Positions 35,870 through 45,951 are shown, counted from the stretch's first letter. The stretch is DNA of 64,000 nucleotides from an uncultured Nitrospira sp. (GCA_902500825.1 CABVRX010000010.1:1-64000), one strand, 5' to 3'. Numbers and translations are program-made. Notes: generated by a model from the sequence alone, not told the origin.

Positions 35870-36547
35870 CTAAGCCTGAGTTCCTCGGAGATTTCTCAAA
35901 CCTCCGGCACCCAAACCGACCAAGGAGATAAGCCCCGCGCCAAACAGGAGCACCGCAGCCGGCAAGGGCACGGCTGTCAGGTGTGAGAACCCACCTTTAA
36001 TTCTCGCCATATCCTCGTCGCCATTCTCAAAATTCAGACGCCAACTGGCCTTGCTCAACGCCACGCCGATGTCTGGTGGCTGAAGATTATCAGTCATAAG
36101 CATGTTTTTCCCTTTGAGTTCAAGACTAAACGACGTTGGATCAAAGTCATTGATCTCAGTCCCCATCACACTCGTCGCAAGCTTAAAGCTATCTGTCCCA
36201 TTACCACCAGCATTGTGCAATTGGACCCCATTGATAAGACCACCTGGTGTAAAAGTGGCCGAATACGATGTGCCGTTAAAATTGATGGAGAACCCGGTAA
36301 CAACACCGTAGTAAGTCCCACCAGTAGCAGCGGGGTTGAAGTTGACTGAAAATGACCCATGCACCTGCTGGCCGACCGAGCTGATTGGTGGTGACAATGG
36401 ATCACTCACGTCAGACACCAACCCCGTGAAGTTATAGGTGATGGGGATGAGGGCTGCTTGAGTTGCATTCAATGGAAGCAGCACTGAGCACAGCGCAATC
36501 GCTGGCAGGGTAAATCCCTTTCCGAACAACTTCTTCATCATCTGCAT
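35870..36547 (-). CDS. VPLPA/PEP-CTERM sorted secreted protein
   Basis: A 225-residue exported protein. Signal peptide MQMMKKLFGKGFTLPAIALC with cleavage near TQA-ALIP. The body is beta-rich (SGNSFSVNF-like strands such as HGSFSVNFNPAATGG). The tail has the sorting signal VPLPAAVLLFGAGLISLVGL followed by GLRNLRG. It should be processed by the neighbouring exosortase. The ATG at 36547 follows AAGGAG with 7-base spacing; a longer in-frame extension to 36700 is not credible. A sigma-54-like element at 36605-36620 precedes it, and its own terminator follows. Confidence 0.88.
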   Translation of the reverse strand: MQMMKKLFGKGFTLPAIALCSVLLPLNATQAALIPITYNFTGLVSDVSDPLSPPISSVGQQVHGSFSVNFNPAATGGTYYGVVTGFSINFNGTSYSATFTPGGLINGVQLHNAGGNGTDSFKLATSVMGTEINDFDPTSFSLELKGKNMLMTDNLQPPDIGVALSKASWRLNFENGDEDMARIKGGFSHLTAVPLPAAVLLFGAGLISLVGLGAGGLRNLRGTQA

Positions 36548-36604
36548 AACACCGCTCCTTCTAGAGGTTGACACATTAGGAACACGTATGAACGGAGATT
36601 GCTC

Positions 36605-36620
36605 AGCAAATCCTAGACCA
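36605..36620 (-). promoter_or_regulatory. Candidate sigma-54 -24/-12 promoter
   Basis: On the minus strand TGGTCTAGGATTTGCT has the essential TGG at -24 and a perfect TTGCT at -12 with exact 12-base GG-to-GC spacing. The CAC of the consensus is degenerate, so it is a weaker match than the one at 6381. The predicted transcript would have about a 47-base leader before the VPLPA-CTERM start. Confidence 0.45.
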
Positions 36621-36946
36621 TTACCGGAAATTGCTATGTCTCTGAAAACTAAGGAAGACCAAAACGGCCTACAGCAGCGACTGTGTCTACATTCCTGCAA
36701 CAGTGTTCAATTATGTATGAGCCATGTACGGGGCGGCAAAAACTACCTACTGTGTTTCCGCTTACCTGGCTAAGCACGTTCATATTGCTGCAATGTCCTG
36801 ACCGAATATCTCCCTAGCGCTCTCTTCTGACTCACCAACTCGTCTACAACCTCATTTCTAGCCGAGGCCCTTGGTCTGACTGATTGGGCCTGCTCGAATC
36901 GGAGCAAGAGAGATATGTTGCAATGACCGGAGGTCCTCCGGCGGGG
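36621..36946. other. Intergenic region upstream of VPLPA-CTERM gene
   Basis: About 325 bp between the putative -24/-12 element and the end of the upstream minus-strand GT4 gene. No gene is supported; it is the natural place for activator binding sites of a sigma-54 promoter. No clear repeat or hairpin was seen. Confidence 0.45.
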
Positions 36947-38209
36947 TCATCTCAAAGTGACTGAGATCTCCTCAGCCTCAAAAACAGTCTTCCCGCCGAC
37001 CGACTCGATCACAGAGGCGAGTTTTCTGGCGAGCACGATGCGATCGAAATGCTCCATGACATATTGACGCCCATTCCTACCCAGCTGTCGGCACCGTTCA
37101 GGATTTTGTGATAGCTCCAGAACGCGTGCGGCAAGATCGTCAGCCTGTTCAGGCTCAATACAAATACCGGCCTTGGCCGCTTCGAGAAGCTCAGCACTTT
37201 CCCCTTCCACTCCAAGAATGATCGGCTTCGCCATAGCCAGGCTTTCAAAGATCTTCGAGGGGATGACCGTCTTGAACAGATCGGACTTTTTCAGGAGAAC
37301 GAGACTGATGTTGGACAACGCCCAGAACTCGCGCATACGGCTCTTGGGTTGCTGATCGAGCATCAGTACGTTGTCCAGCGCCATTTTGTCTCGCATCTGG
37401 ACAAGCGCTTGCCGCTCGGCTCCATCGCCTACCATCAAGAAGACAATATTTTTCGAACTGCCCAATCGACGGGCCGCATGAAAGACCGTCTCCAGATGGT
37501 GGGCCATACCATGGGTCCCGAAATATGAAACGACGAACTTTCCCTTGACTCCAAGTTCTTCGGCAAGAGCACTCATCCCGTCAAGCGGCGCAAATTGGGC
37601 GAGGTCGACGCCGTTCTTAACAACAGTAATCTTGCCGGCTTCGATACCCTTACTCTGCATGTGTGTCTTAAACGAGTCTGTCACCGGCACGATCCGATCT
37701 GCATTTCGGTACGCGAACCGTTCGACCCATTCCAGCATGGTAATGATTGCGTGGCGATTAATCGCACCCACGGCGACAATCGATTCCGGCCATAGGTCAC
37801 GGATCTCCAATACCCAAGGTATTCTCCTCAGCTTGCTGACGAAATAGCCCGCGAGCCCATTGAAGAATTGAGGAGAGGTAGAAAGGACAACGTCTGCTTT
37901 TGGTAGAAAGAAGGAGACGATGACAGCAGAACACATATAAGAGATGTAGTTCAGCGTCCGTTTGAGAAAACCTTCATTAGCCGTCACGAACGTCCAGACC
38001 CTGACAACGCTGATTCCGTCTCTTGTTTCCCGCTGATAGATCCGATTGCTGTAGCCTTTGTAGACTTTTCCTTGAGGATGATTCGGTGCGCACGTCACGA
38101 CCGTCACCTGGTGCCCGTCTCGGACCCATTGTCGACAATGTTCATAGGTTCTGGTTGCCGGCGCATTCACCTCGGGAGGGAAGTAATGTGACAGGAAGAG
38201 AATTCGCAT
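36947..38209 (-). CDS. GT4 glycosyltransferase (WbuB-like)
   Basis: The 420-residue cytoplasmic enzyme has the GT-B layout of family 4: an N-terminal start MRILFLSHYFPPEVNAPATR with the donor-independent glycine/proline loop, and in the C-terminal half the E-x7-E-like region EFWALSNISLVLLKKSDLFK and PSKIFESLAMAKPIILG. The WbuB subfamily (L-fucosamine transferase) is the nearest resemblance I can see; the sugar transferred is not determinable. Its start lies inside the 3' end of the heparinase-like gene (68-bp overlap). Confidence 0.88.
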   Translation of the reverse strand: MRILFLSHYFPPEVNAPATRTYEHCRQWVRDGHQVTVVTCAPNHPQGKVYKGYSNRIYQRETRDGISVVRVWTFVTANEGFLKRTLNYISYMCSAVIVSFFLPKADVVLSTSPQFFNGLAGYFVSKLRRIPWVLEIRDLWPESIVAVGAINRHAIITMLEWVERFAYRNADRIVPVTDSFKTHMQSKGIEAGKITVVKNGVDLAQFAPLDGMSALAEELGVKGKFVVSYFGTHGMAHHLETVFHAARRLGSSKNIVFLMVGDGAERQALVQMRDKMALDNVLMLDQQPKSRMREFWALSNISLVLLKKSDLFKTVIPSKIFESLAMAKPIILGVEGESAELLEAAKAGICIEPEQADDLAARVLELSQNPERCRQLGRNGRQYVMEHFDRIVLARKLASVIESVGGKTVFEAEEISVTLR

Positions 38210-39941
38210 GCCTGTGCGCCTCGGTTCGTCGGTCTCTCGCTTTCTGGATTCGATAACTCAGCTGGAGGGGGACTTCCCCAGAACAAGAAAAGGCTAGCAC
38301 AGGGTTCTTCCGGCTCAAACCAAACTCAGGAAAATAGCAGCCCTGCTCAATCTCTATACGGCAGGTACTCAAAGCTTCGATCATGGCAATAGCCTCTCCG
38401 TCTCTCTCAATTCCGAAGACATCTTCACCCGATGGCACAATCGTGAAATCTGGATGGATATGAACGAAACTTTCCATCCGATGAGCCCCACTGCCTTCCA
38501 ACACATCCGTAATAACCCAACTCCCCTGCCCCCCATAGGATATTTGCCTTCTATGGATGAGTTTTCCGGTCAATCTCCTATACCCATCATGAGCTCCTTC
38601 AAACAGGACCGACTCATGCCCCGTCTTGTCGATATGCCCCTGGACCGGCTTCGCCCGCCGTGCCACGCGGAACACACCCCATATCTCTGACTGCTCTTCT
38701 CCATCAACCATAACGGTATTATGGGCTCTCGTACTTCGCGCATACCTCCTTTCCTGGCTCGGCTCATAGTCGAAGACCCCGCTATCGATCACAACTCGTT
38801 GCCCGTCGATCGTCAGCTCATAACTCAGCGTATCGCAATGCGCATGTCCTGGCTGATAGTCAGGACCGATCGGCCCACAATCAACGATGATCATGTCGCC
38901 CGCCCTGCGACAGACATAATACCCGCTCGATTGGAAGGCACTGACCACTAAATTATTTGATGGGCTCGGAGGCTTGTACCCAAGCACTCTCTCAGCATAC
39001 TCGAAGATCTGATGAGGGGTTGGAGCGATGCCGAACGCCGAATCATTGAACAAAGGAATAGCTCCGTCCGGCATGCAGATGCCGCTCAGGAAATCCAGGG
39101 CAGTAGTAACTTTGCCGGTAAATTCGTCCGCAATTTCACATGAGATCGCAGCAGGTGAATTCTTCGCGAGATTCAATACATCAAGATAATCGACCAAACA
39201 AATGCAGTGATACATAGAGCTTCTCTCGAAGTGCCCTCCATCGGCAAGAAACTGTTCCTTGAGTTCATCTTGCAAAATTCCCAAACCCTTTTTGAGCCAC
39301 CTGTTTGCATCGACCCCTTCGAAGTACACCCCGGCAAAAAACAGCGCTGCGCCATTTTTGAGATAGTGATTCGCCAAGATGTGGTATTCAATGTGTTGTT
39401 CCAGCCACAGTGCTTGTTGGTAGAGACTTTTAATCCACTCACGTCTTGGCAGTTTTTCATTTCCCTCTTCCTGGTTGGCCTCGTTTGACAACAGGAAGAA
39501 CTTTATCCAGTTCACGATCCTGATCGAGACCGTATAGGGCTCCCAGGCATCTTCAGTCCCCGGCGGATTGTGTTGAACCCAATCGGTAATGAGGAGGCAC
39601 TTATTCTCAAAAGAACGCTGTGGATCATGCAGATAATCGAAATAGTGCAGGTTATACCGCCAGAGCTTCGGCATTTCCCGGCAAACCCAATCCGGCTTGC
39701 CGTTAGAAAAGGACTTCTTTTGCTTTAGGAAGATGAGTGCTTCGCCATCATGAGATTGATGGGGCCCATGGACGCTAGGCATGAACCCTACACCATGCCT
39801 TAGACCTACTCGACGAGCGCGAGGCCATCTGACTGGAGGCAGGCGAAGTCGGTTACGAATAAGAAAAAGCAGCTGAGTCGGCCGAAGATAGAGGGCTGTT
39901 TGTAGATACAATCGGAATCGGTCTCTAGCGAACGACTTCAT
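38142..39941 (-). CDS. Heparinase II/III-family protein
   Basis: About 599 residues. An N-terminal (alpha/alpha) helical part (RREWIKSLYQQALWLEQHIEYHILANHYLKNG) is followed by the beta-sandwich lyase domain (GHAHCDTLSYELTIDGQRVVIDSGVFDYE). The conserved Asn-His-Tyr and His-x-His pair in the ANHYLK and HAHCDTL segments are candidates for catalysis. No signal peptide is apparent, so it may act from the cytoplasm or by an unknown route. Such genes are typical in exosortase EPS clusters. ATG at 39941 is preferred to a TTG at 39953. Confidence 0.85.
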   Translation of the reverse strand: MKSFARDRFRLYLQTALYLRPTQLLFLIRNRLRLPPVRWPRARRVGLRHGVGFMPSVHGPHQSHDGEALIFLKQKKSFSNGKPDWVCREMPKLWRYNLHYFDYLHDPQRSFENKCLLITDWVQHNPPGTEDAWEPYTVSIRIVNWIKFFLLSNEANQEEGNEKLPRREWIKSLYQQALWLEQHIEYHILANHYLKNGAALFFAGVYFEGVDANRWLKKGLGILQDELKEQFLADGGHFERSSMYHCICLVDYLDVLNLAKNSPAAISCEIADEFTGKVTTALDFLSGICMPDGAIPLFNDSAFGIAPTPHQIFEYAERVLGYKPPSPSNNLVVSAFQSSGYYVCRRAGDMIIVDCGPIGPDYQPGHAHCDTLSYELTIDGQRVVIDSGVFDYEPSQERRYARSTRAHNTVMVDGEEQSEIWGVFRVARRAKPVQGHIDKTGHESVLFEGAHDGYRRLTGKLIHRRQISYGGQGSWVITDVLEGSGAHRMESFVHIHPDFTIVPSGEDVFGIERDGEAIAMIEALSTCRIEIEQGCYFPEFGLSRKNPVLAFSCSGEVPLQLSYRIQKARDRRTEAHRHANSLPVTLLPSRGECAGNQNL

Positions 39942-40032
39942 CAGCTTGTACAAACTGATTACGCTGGTTGGACTATATCGGATGAGCGTATTTCAGCAAG
40001 TTGGTCGTCGACCTCAGGTGGTGCATCCAGGT

Positions 40033-42147
40033 TCAGAGAGCATCCAAGAGCGCTCGCCTCACACCTTCAACCGTGTGCAGATCCCACAAGTCGAAGTTCT
40101 GTTTTCCAGATGGCATACTTCTCTGCGCTTCAGTTCTGTTCATCCCTGACAATAAGACATAATCTTCCAGCCCTTCGCGAAATGCCTCCCAGCGGCGGCT
40201 GCTGACAACTCCTTCAGGTGTTTCATACACGACAGCCCAGTCAGGACGCCGACCATCTATATCGTCCCACGCAGAACTCCCACCGGTATCGCTGTAGGAC
40301 CAAAACCCTACGCCTTTCGCATCGTAATACCAGGCCCACCAAGCCAACATTCGATAGTCACGCAATGGTGACGCCTGTTTTGCGGGCGCTTTTGGATTCC
40401 CGTAGATCCACCAATCTTTTTGAAGTGTCTTAAAAAACTCACCGAGTCTGCCACGGACTACCAATACATTGGGTTGCCAATAATCCACAAAGCTTTGGAC
40501 GTCCCGAAGGTCGGACATCTCAATGGGTGGGGTCGCGTAGACATTGAGGTCGGTGTACACCTTCACCGCAGGATTCCATTCTTTGATCGCTTGAGCAACG
40601 GCCTTCACCAACTGTAAACCCTGACGACTTGGCTCGTCGACTGGATACAAAGCCCACTGATCCACGGACAGGCCTCGCTCGGAAAGATATGTGGACATTT
40701 GCTTCACCCACCTCAGCAAGCGCTCTTTTGAAGCAGAATCGAGAGTTCGCACGCTGCTCGATAACCCCAACGGATTTTTTGCCTCACTCCACCCCAGATA
40801 GAGCAGCAACATCCCATGCTGCTTGACCATCTCCACGGTAGTCACAAAACTTAGGTCAGGCTTGATCATCCAGCTGCCGTCAAGAGCTAAGCCAGGAATT
40901 TCTCCAGGATGTGCGACGAAGGTATTGATACCGTGACGCACCAAGTCTTGAGTGGCGACAGTCCTATTCCGGAAAACAGGCATATCAGAAAGGTATGCCC
41001 AATTCACTGCACGAAGCCGTTTGACACTACTTCCTGTATATGCACTGACGTTCGCCACACCAGGGAGAGTATTCACCTGGCCCCCGCCATCAAGGCGGAT
41101 TTCGAATCGATGGTTGCCCGCGCCTAATACAGCAAGATTAATATCCATCCAAAGATATACAGGCGAGCCAGGTCTTGCTGAAAACGTCCCACGACCATCA
41201 AGTGGGACAAGCGGGTCATACACTCGCTTTCCGTTGCCTGCGATAACCGGCCTCACTTCATAGAGCGTAACGGATTGAGAAGGGAGTCCGTCGACCGAAA
41301 CACGCAGCCCGTTAGAAGCGACCTCCTTTCCCACAACAATTCCTAAACAGATGCTCTCATGCTCGTCAGCGTAGCCCCTGACCTCAACTAAGGAGGGTCT
41401 ATTGTTGATCTGTTGCCGAACATCAGCAAGATCGATATCTTTCCATGGGTCTTGGCTCCAGACATGCAGCGAATTCGTCGGCACCGATAGCGCAGCTCCT
41501 TCAGCTTCCACCGCAGCCGCCCGTTCGAGCGCTCGAGAGACCCTTCGAGTGCTTTCCTCCAATGCTGTCCGGACATTCGCTACACTTGAGGGGATTGTTG
41601 GAAACCGGCCCATTCCCGAAGGTCGCCATTCGATCTCGTCTAAAAACAAATAGTCGCCGGAGGCATGGAGAACGACGACCAATGCTTCGGTTGCTACCTG
41701 GACATCGACAGCTAACCAGTGATCGCGTTTGTCACTCCATTCTCCCGAATAGGCGGCCAACGACCCAACCAAACTCAATGTTCCGTCATTGCTTCTCGCA
41801 TAGACATCGACATGTCGTGGCACATCTACACCAGCACCTAATCCCTTTGCTGAATGTAGTCGTAACGTACCGGATTGAGGACGCTGTGCAGCACCAGTGG
41901 ACGTGACTCGAAGTTCTATGGCTATCGGCGTCGTAGCCGCCCATCCGACCGTCTCCTTCTTCGTCCAGATCGGAAAGGTTGTGATTTTCCCGTCTGTAAG
42001 CTGTTGCACGTCCCCAGGATCCGTGCAAAGCGCATAGTTGGGCGGTTGGCTGAATGCCACGACCGCCACTCTGTCGGCATAGGATGTTTCTGCCAAACCA
42101 AGGACTATGATCATGATCACGGCTATATGTCGGAGCATCCTTTTCAT
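40033..42147 (-). CDS. Exported DUF4091-like (glycoside-hydrolase-like) protein
   Basis: About 704 residues, with a signal peptide (MLRHIAVIMIIVLGLAETSYA). A carbohydrate-binding-like region at the N-terminus (SGTLRLHSAKGLGAGVDVP) is followed by a TIM-barrel-like region with acidic residues typical of glycoside hydrolases (QWALYPVDEPSRQGLQL, WWIYGNP, WWAWYYDAKGVGFWSYSD), as in DUF4091 proteins. A role in cleaving or tailoring the exported glycan is likely. The ATG overlaps the stop of asnB (ATGA) and is preceded by GAGAGG, so it is translationally coupled. Confidence 0.78.
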   Translation of the reverse strand: MKRMLRHIAVIMIIVLGLAETSYADRVAVVAFSQPPNYALCTDPGDVQQLTDGKITTFPIWTKKETVGWAATTPIAIELRVTSTGAAQRPQSGTLRLHSAKGLGAGVDVPRHVDVYARSNDGTLSLVGSLAAYSGEWSDKRDHWLAVDVQVATEALVVVLHASGDYLFLDEIEWRPSGMGRFPTIPSSVANVRTALEESTRRVSRALERAAAVEAEGAALSVPTNSLHVWSQDPWKDIDLADVRQQINNRPSLVEVRGYADEHESICLGIVVGKEVASNGLRVSVDGLPSQSVTLYEVRPVIAGNGKRVYDPLVPLDGRGTFSARPGSPVYLWMDINLAVLGAGNHRFEIRLDGGGQVNTLPGVANVSAYTGSSVKRLRAVNWAYLSDMPVFRNRTVATQDLVRHGINTFVAHPGEIPGLALDGSWMIKPDLSFVTTVEMVKQHGMLLLYLGWSEAKNPLGLSSSVRTLDSASKERLLRWVKQMSTYLSERGLSVDQWALYPVDEPSRQGLQLVKAVAQAIKEWNPAVKVYTDLNVYATPPIEMSDLRDVQSFVDYWQPNVLVVRGRLGEFFKTLQKDWWIYGNPKAPAKQASPLRDYRMLAWWAWYYDAKGVGFWSYSDTGGSSAWDDIDGRRPDWAVVYETPEGVVSSRRWEAFREGLEDYVLLSGMNRTEAQRSMPSGKQNFDLWDLHTVEGVRRALLDAL

Positions 42148-44024
42148 CGTATGCCTCTCTGAAGCCAATTCTCTAAGGTCCCGAGCCCCCACAGTAGTGT
42201 GGAGTTATCGCGTCTCCCTGCCGAAAATGCGGCGACCTCACGTTTGAGAAAGTCCTGATCGAGAACCGTGCCGAGACAAGCAGATGGGCATAGCAGATAG
42301 TCGCGCAGGTGCTCCAGATTCGCTCTCAACAGATTCCGTATTGGGGGATTGAATGGACGTTTCGGTTGGGTCAACACACTTGCCGGCATCCTAGCGGCAA
42401 GCGCGCCTGTTATGAGTGGCTTGGCGCTGTTGCCCATCTTTACCCGGGACGGCAACCCAAGTATGCTGTGGACCAGCAACGGCGACAGAAATGGACTTCG
42501 GAGTTCAAGAGAGTGGGCCATGCTGGTCCTATCGGCACTTAGCATCAAGTTAAAGGGAACAAACGACTTCATATCAACTATTGTGGCGGCGCGCACAGGA
42601 TCGTTTGACTGTCTAGTAAACGTATCCAACAGATCGTTGTAAAATGGAGTTCTGCATTCTTTCCTTCCGGTAGCCCATTCGAGGGTAGCCGTGTTCATAT
42701 ATGTCGCCCAATCCAAAACACTCTCTGCCAATGGGTGGTCCAGTGTGTTCAAGAACAGCTTTACTCGTCTCATCGATGTGGCGAACCTGCCGCGTTCTGG
42801 CAGCCAATTGACACACAGTCGGCCCAAACCCGCGACAGCTGATGGCAGCTGCTTCAATTGCTGGTGAAGGTGGATGGCCTTATATCTTGGATAGCCGATG
42901 GCCAGTTCATCTCCACCGTCACCCACTAGACACACCTTACACGACTTTGATGCCTCGCCAGCAATTAGATCCGAAACAAGTGCTGTCGAGTTGCCGAACG
43001 GCTGGTCAAATAAATCCACTACCCGTTGAATTGAATCATGAAAGTCCAGTTCATGAAAAGGGATCGTGGTATGTGACAATCCGTGAGCTGACGCAATCTG
43101 ACGCGCGATATGGCTTTCATCGCTCTCCTTCGTGTACTCAAGAGTATACGTATGCAAGGCGCTGAGTCTGGAAGAGTCTTGAGCCGCTGCGAGAATAGCG
43201 TTTGAGTCGATCCCGGCACTGAGGAACAGACCGATGTCTACGTCGCTGATGAGACGCCGCTCGACGCTTTGCTCGAATAGTTCTCGGAACTTCTTTTCAG
43301 CCTGTTCCGGAGTCCCCGCTTCATCGTACTCGATGCTCTTTTCAAGCGAGTAGAACGCTCGCGGGCTTTCCGCATCACCGTTATCCAAATCCACCTGGAG
43401 CATATGTCCAGGAGCAAGCTCTTGGATGCCTTGGTAAAGAGTATTCGGCGGTGCCGTGTAAAGGAAGCGGAGAAAGTCCAGCATAGCACCATCATGGAGC
43501 GATCGATTAATATCGGGAAGGGTTAAGAGGGCCTTGATTTCTGATGCGAAAGCGAAGCGCCGCACACCATCAACGAGGCTCCCGGTATAATACAAGGGTT
43601 TTTCCCCGATAGGATCTCTTGCCAGTAACAGCATTCGTGTTTTCATGTCGAAAAACCCGAATGCATACATACCGTCGAGTTGCTTCAAACCAGCCGTTCC
43701 GTGATTGATCAACCAGTACAGCAAGACCTCCGTATCCGATGTCGTACGAAAGCTTTCTCCTCGATCCTCTAAAGACAAACGGAGCTCTCTGAAATTATAG
43801 ATTTCTCCGTTAAAGACGATTCCGTATCTGCCACAGGGGGAAAAAAACGGTTGGTGGCTTCGAGGGTCTAGATCGATAATACTGAGTCGTGCATGCCCGA
43901 TCGACCAGCTTGTGCCGGCAATAGATGTCCTACTGGAATGATCCGGCCCGCGATGTCGCAGTCGCGCGAGCATCCCATCTAATAGTGCAGATTCATATCC
44001 CAAGACTCCCGCAATTCCGCACAC
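42144..44024 (-). CDS. asnB: Asparagine synthase-type amidotransferase (exosortase-locus type)
   Basis: 626 residues from a GTG start at 44024, preceded by GAGGAG. The next residue, Cys2 in VCGIAGVLGYE, is the N-terminal nucleophile of class II glutamine amidotransferases, which fixes the start. The glutaminase (about 2-190) has RLRHRGPDHS and FNGEIYNFRELR; the synthetase has the PP-loop FLSAGIDSNAI. Family members in exosortase clusters are thought to amidate a sugar acid in the glycan instead of making free asparagine. Its TGA overlaps the next gene's start. Confidence 0.92.
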   Translation of the reverse strand: MCGIAGVLGYESALLDGMLARLRHRGPDHSSRTSIAGTSWSIGHARLSIIDLDPRSHQPFFSPCGRYGIVFNGEIYNFRELRLSLEDRGESFRTTSDTEVLLYWLINHGTAGLKQLDGMYAFGFFDMKTRMLLLARDPIGEKPLYYTGSLVDGVRRFAFASEIKALLTLPDINRSLHDGAMLDFLRFLYTAPPNTLYQGIQELAPGHMLQVDLDNGDAESPRAFYSLEKSIEYDEAGTPEQAEKKFRELFEQSVERRLISDVDIGLFLSAGIDSNAILAAAQDSSRLSALHTYTLEYTKESDESHIARQIASAHGLSHTTIPFHELDFHDSIQRVVDLFDQPFGNSTALVSDLIAGEASKSCKVCLVGDGGDELAIGYPRYKAIHLHQQLKQLPSAVAGLGRLCVNWLPERGRFATSMRRVKLFLNTLDHPLAESVLDWATYMNTATLEWATGRKECRTPFYNDLLDTFTRQSNDPVRAATIVDMKSFVPFNLMLSADRTSMAHSLELRSPFLSPLLVHSILGLPSRVKMGNSAKPLITGALAARMPASVLTQPKRPFNPPIRNLLRANLEHLRDYLLCPSACLGTVLDQDFLKREVAAFSAGRRDNSTLLWGLGTLENWLQRGIR

Positions 44025-44034
44025 GGTAAACTCC

Positions 44035-45090
44035 TCAAGTCGATGCGAGACTGTGACAAAGCTCCGTGAAGTATTCAGTCCAACGCTGACTATCAAACTC
44101 CCCGATCTTGAGTCGAACCCCACGGCGAAGCATTGAAAGTGTCGATGAAGATTCCGCAAGTTCTCGCATCGCGTCAGCCAAGCCACACGGATCACGTGGT
44201 TCTACCAGGAGTCCTGTCTCGGACGACACAATCTCTGGGATACCGCCCCACCGCGTAGCAATAACTGGAATCCCCGCGCAATAGGCTTCAAGGATGGACC
44301 CAGGATGTCCCTCTCCTTCCCAGTATGTGGGCAAGACAAGCGCATCATACTGCACGAGTGTCTTCAGGACCTGTTCTTTGGCGATGATGCCGCGATATTG
44401 CACGAACGTATTATCGAACCATGACGCCGCAACACCTTCCTGCAAGGGCCCATAGACATCGATATGAACTTGAGCATCATGAAGCAGCCGCGAGGCAGCA
44501 ATGAGCTCGCCTATCCCTTTCGACGGCTTGACATGGCCGAGAAAGACGAATCTTCGAGAAGGCGGTCGATCCAGTTCCGCTGGCTCGATGGTTCTATCAA
44601 GGCTCCGGTTGTTTGGATACCAATGCACAGGACTGCAGGTCAGCGCTTGAAAATATTGCACGGACGATATCCGCTCAAAGAGAAGCGCGTCCGCTCTCAT
44701 CACAGTAATGTCAAAAATCCATCGGTGCGCTCGACCGAGTAGGCCGTACCAAGATTCAAAGTATCCTCCAAATCCTCGAAAGATCCACTTTCGTCCAAAG
44801 ACGCGGCAAATGAAATGTACCAGCGGCCCAAAGAAGATCGCCCCTTGCATTGATGTATGAAAACTCACAACCGATACGCGTGGTACGTTCCAGATCACAG
44901 AGGCGACGCACTGAAGTCCTTTGATCGCGCTCGCCATCCTTCCCGGCTTTGCACGTGAAGTATTTACGATTTTCACTGAGAACTGCTCGGACGAAGAGAG
45001 CCGATCGATCAAATCTCTAAAAAGAACAGTCGTGCCGCCGATAGGTGGAGGCATACCACCGATCAGCAGTAGTCTAATTGGCGAATTCAT
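44035..45090 (-). CDS. GT4 glycosyltransferase
   Basis: About 351 residues with a GT-B fold: MNSPIRLLLIGGMPPPIGGTT at the N-terminus and in the C-terminal half RRFVFLGHVKPSKGIGELI, then the PTYWEGEGHPGSILEAYCAG segment with the E-x7-E motif that binds the donor nucleotide. It adds one residue of the repeating unit. The preferred start is the ATG at 45090; a TTG at 45111 is in frame. It is followed closely by the amidotransferase gene. Confidence 0.88.
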   Translation of the reverse strand: MNSPIRLLLIGGMPPPIGGTTVLFRDLIDRLSSSEQFSVKIVNTSRAKPGRMASAIKGLQCVASVIWNVPRVSVVSFHTSMQGAIFFGPLVHFICRVFGRKWIFRGFGGYFESWYGLLGRAHRWIFDITVMRADALLFERISSVQYFQALTCSPVHWYPNNRSLDRTIEPAELDRPPSRRFVFLGHVKPSKGIGELIAASRLLHDAQVHIDVYGPLQEGVAASWFDNTFVQYRGIIAKEQVLKTLVQYDALVLPTYWEGEGHPGSILEAYCAGIPVIATRWGGIPEIVSSETGLLVEPRDPCGLADAMRELAESSSTLSMLRRGVRLKIGEFDSQRWTEYFTELCHSLAST

Positions 45091-45135
45091 GGCATTGCCG
45101 GTGCAGTCCAAACGTTCTGGATAGTTGTGGGTTGA

Positions 45136-45951
45136 CTATTTCGTTGCATCAATGAGTAAGAGTAATCCATGTCCTCTGCATAGAACTTTCAAGAGACCTC
45201 GTGGCCATAGCAGTTTTGCAGACCGAAGCAATGTTCCACCGTGGCGTTGCCCGACGGCACCTTGCAATAGATCTCCAAACGACAACTGCGTGACGAGGTT
45301 CACCTTGGAAAATCCATTGAGCATGGCTTGGGTTTGTTCGAGCGTATACGCTTTCGTTCCAGGGCTTTCCAAGTAACGGTGATATACCTCGTCAAGTGTC
45401 ATCCCTATTTTCCCAGTAAGCAGCGCGTATCGACACCACAACATGTAACCGGTCAGTGCATATTTGTGATAGATCATAATCCGAGCCGTCCCTCCTGCGC
45501 GCAGCACGCGATGCACCTCCCTGATTGCCTGAGGCGTGTTCGGGGAATGATGCAATACTCCCCACGAGTACACGATGTCGAATGAGTTATCACCGTAGGG
45601 AAGCGCCTCCGCATCACCGACTCGGACCTCCGAAGATAGCCCATACATTGAGAGTCGCTTCAATGTGTGGTCGACGGAACGAGGGGTTAAGTCTATGCCG
45701 GACAGAGTACGAGGATATGATCTTGCCCATTCCATGTGATCCGCGCCCATCCCAACTCCGACTTCCAGCACATCCTTGTCGCGTCCGTCCGTAAATCGGG
45801 CGAAGTCTCGAATATACGGCTCCAACTGATACCGCATATGCGAGTGTTGCTCATAGTAATCGACATCGGAATGGCCGAAGGCATACACCTCACCACAACT
45901 CGACTTATTCCAGAACTCCTTGACGTCTTCCTTCAAGTCTTCTGCCAGCAC
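45136..45951 (-). CDS. SAM-dependent methyltransferase (class I)
   Basis: The 271-residue protein carries motif I in DVLEVGVGMGADHMEWA, the acidic ribose-binding residue in LSGIDLTPRS, motif II near VRVGDAEALPYGDNSFDIVYSWGV and motif III HRVLRAGGTARIMIY. It probably methylates a sugar, lipid or carboxylate of the glycan. Start GTG at 45951 with GGGAGG six bases upstream. A long helical C-terminal part follows the Rossmann domain. It belongs to the minus-strand assembly operon between two GT4 genes. Confidence 0.9.
   Translation of the reverse strand: MLAEDLKEDVKEFWNKSSCGEVYAFGHSDVDYYEQHSHMRYQLEPYIRDFARFTDGRDKDVLEVGVGMGADHMEWARSYPRTLSGIDLTPRSVDHTLKRLSMYGLSSEVRVGDAEALPYGDNSFDIVYSWGVLHHSPNTPQAIREVHRVLRAGGTARIMIYHKYALTGYMLWCRYALLTGKIGMTLDEVYHRYLESPGTKAYTLEQTQAMLNGFSKVNLVTQLSFGDLLQGAVGQRHGGTLLRSAKLLWPRGLLKVLCRGHGLLLLIDATK

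Noticed and set aside
44025-44195. N-terminal extension of the amidotransferase
   Set aside because: The catalytic Cys must be residue 2, which fixes the GTG start at 44024.
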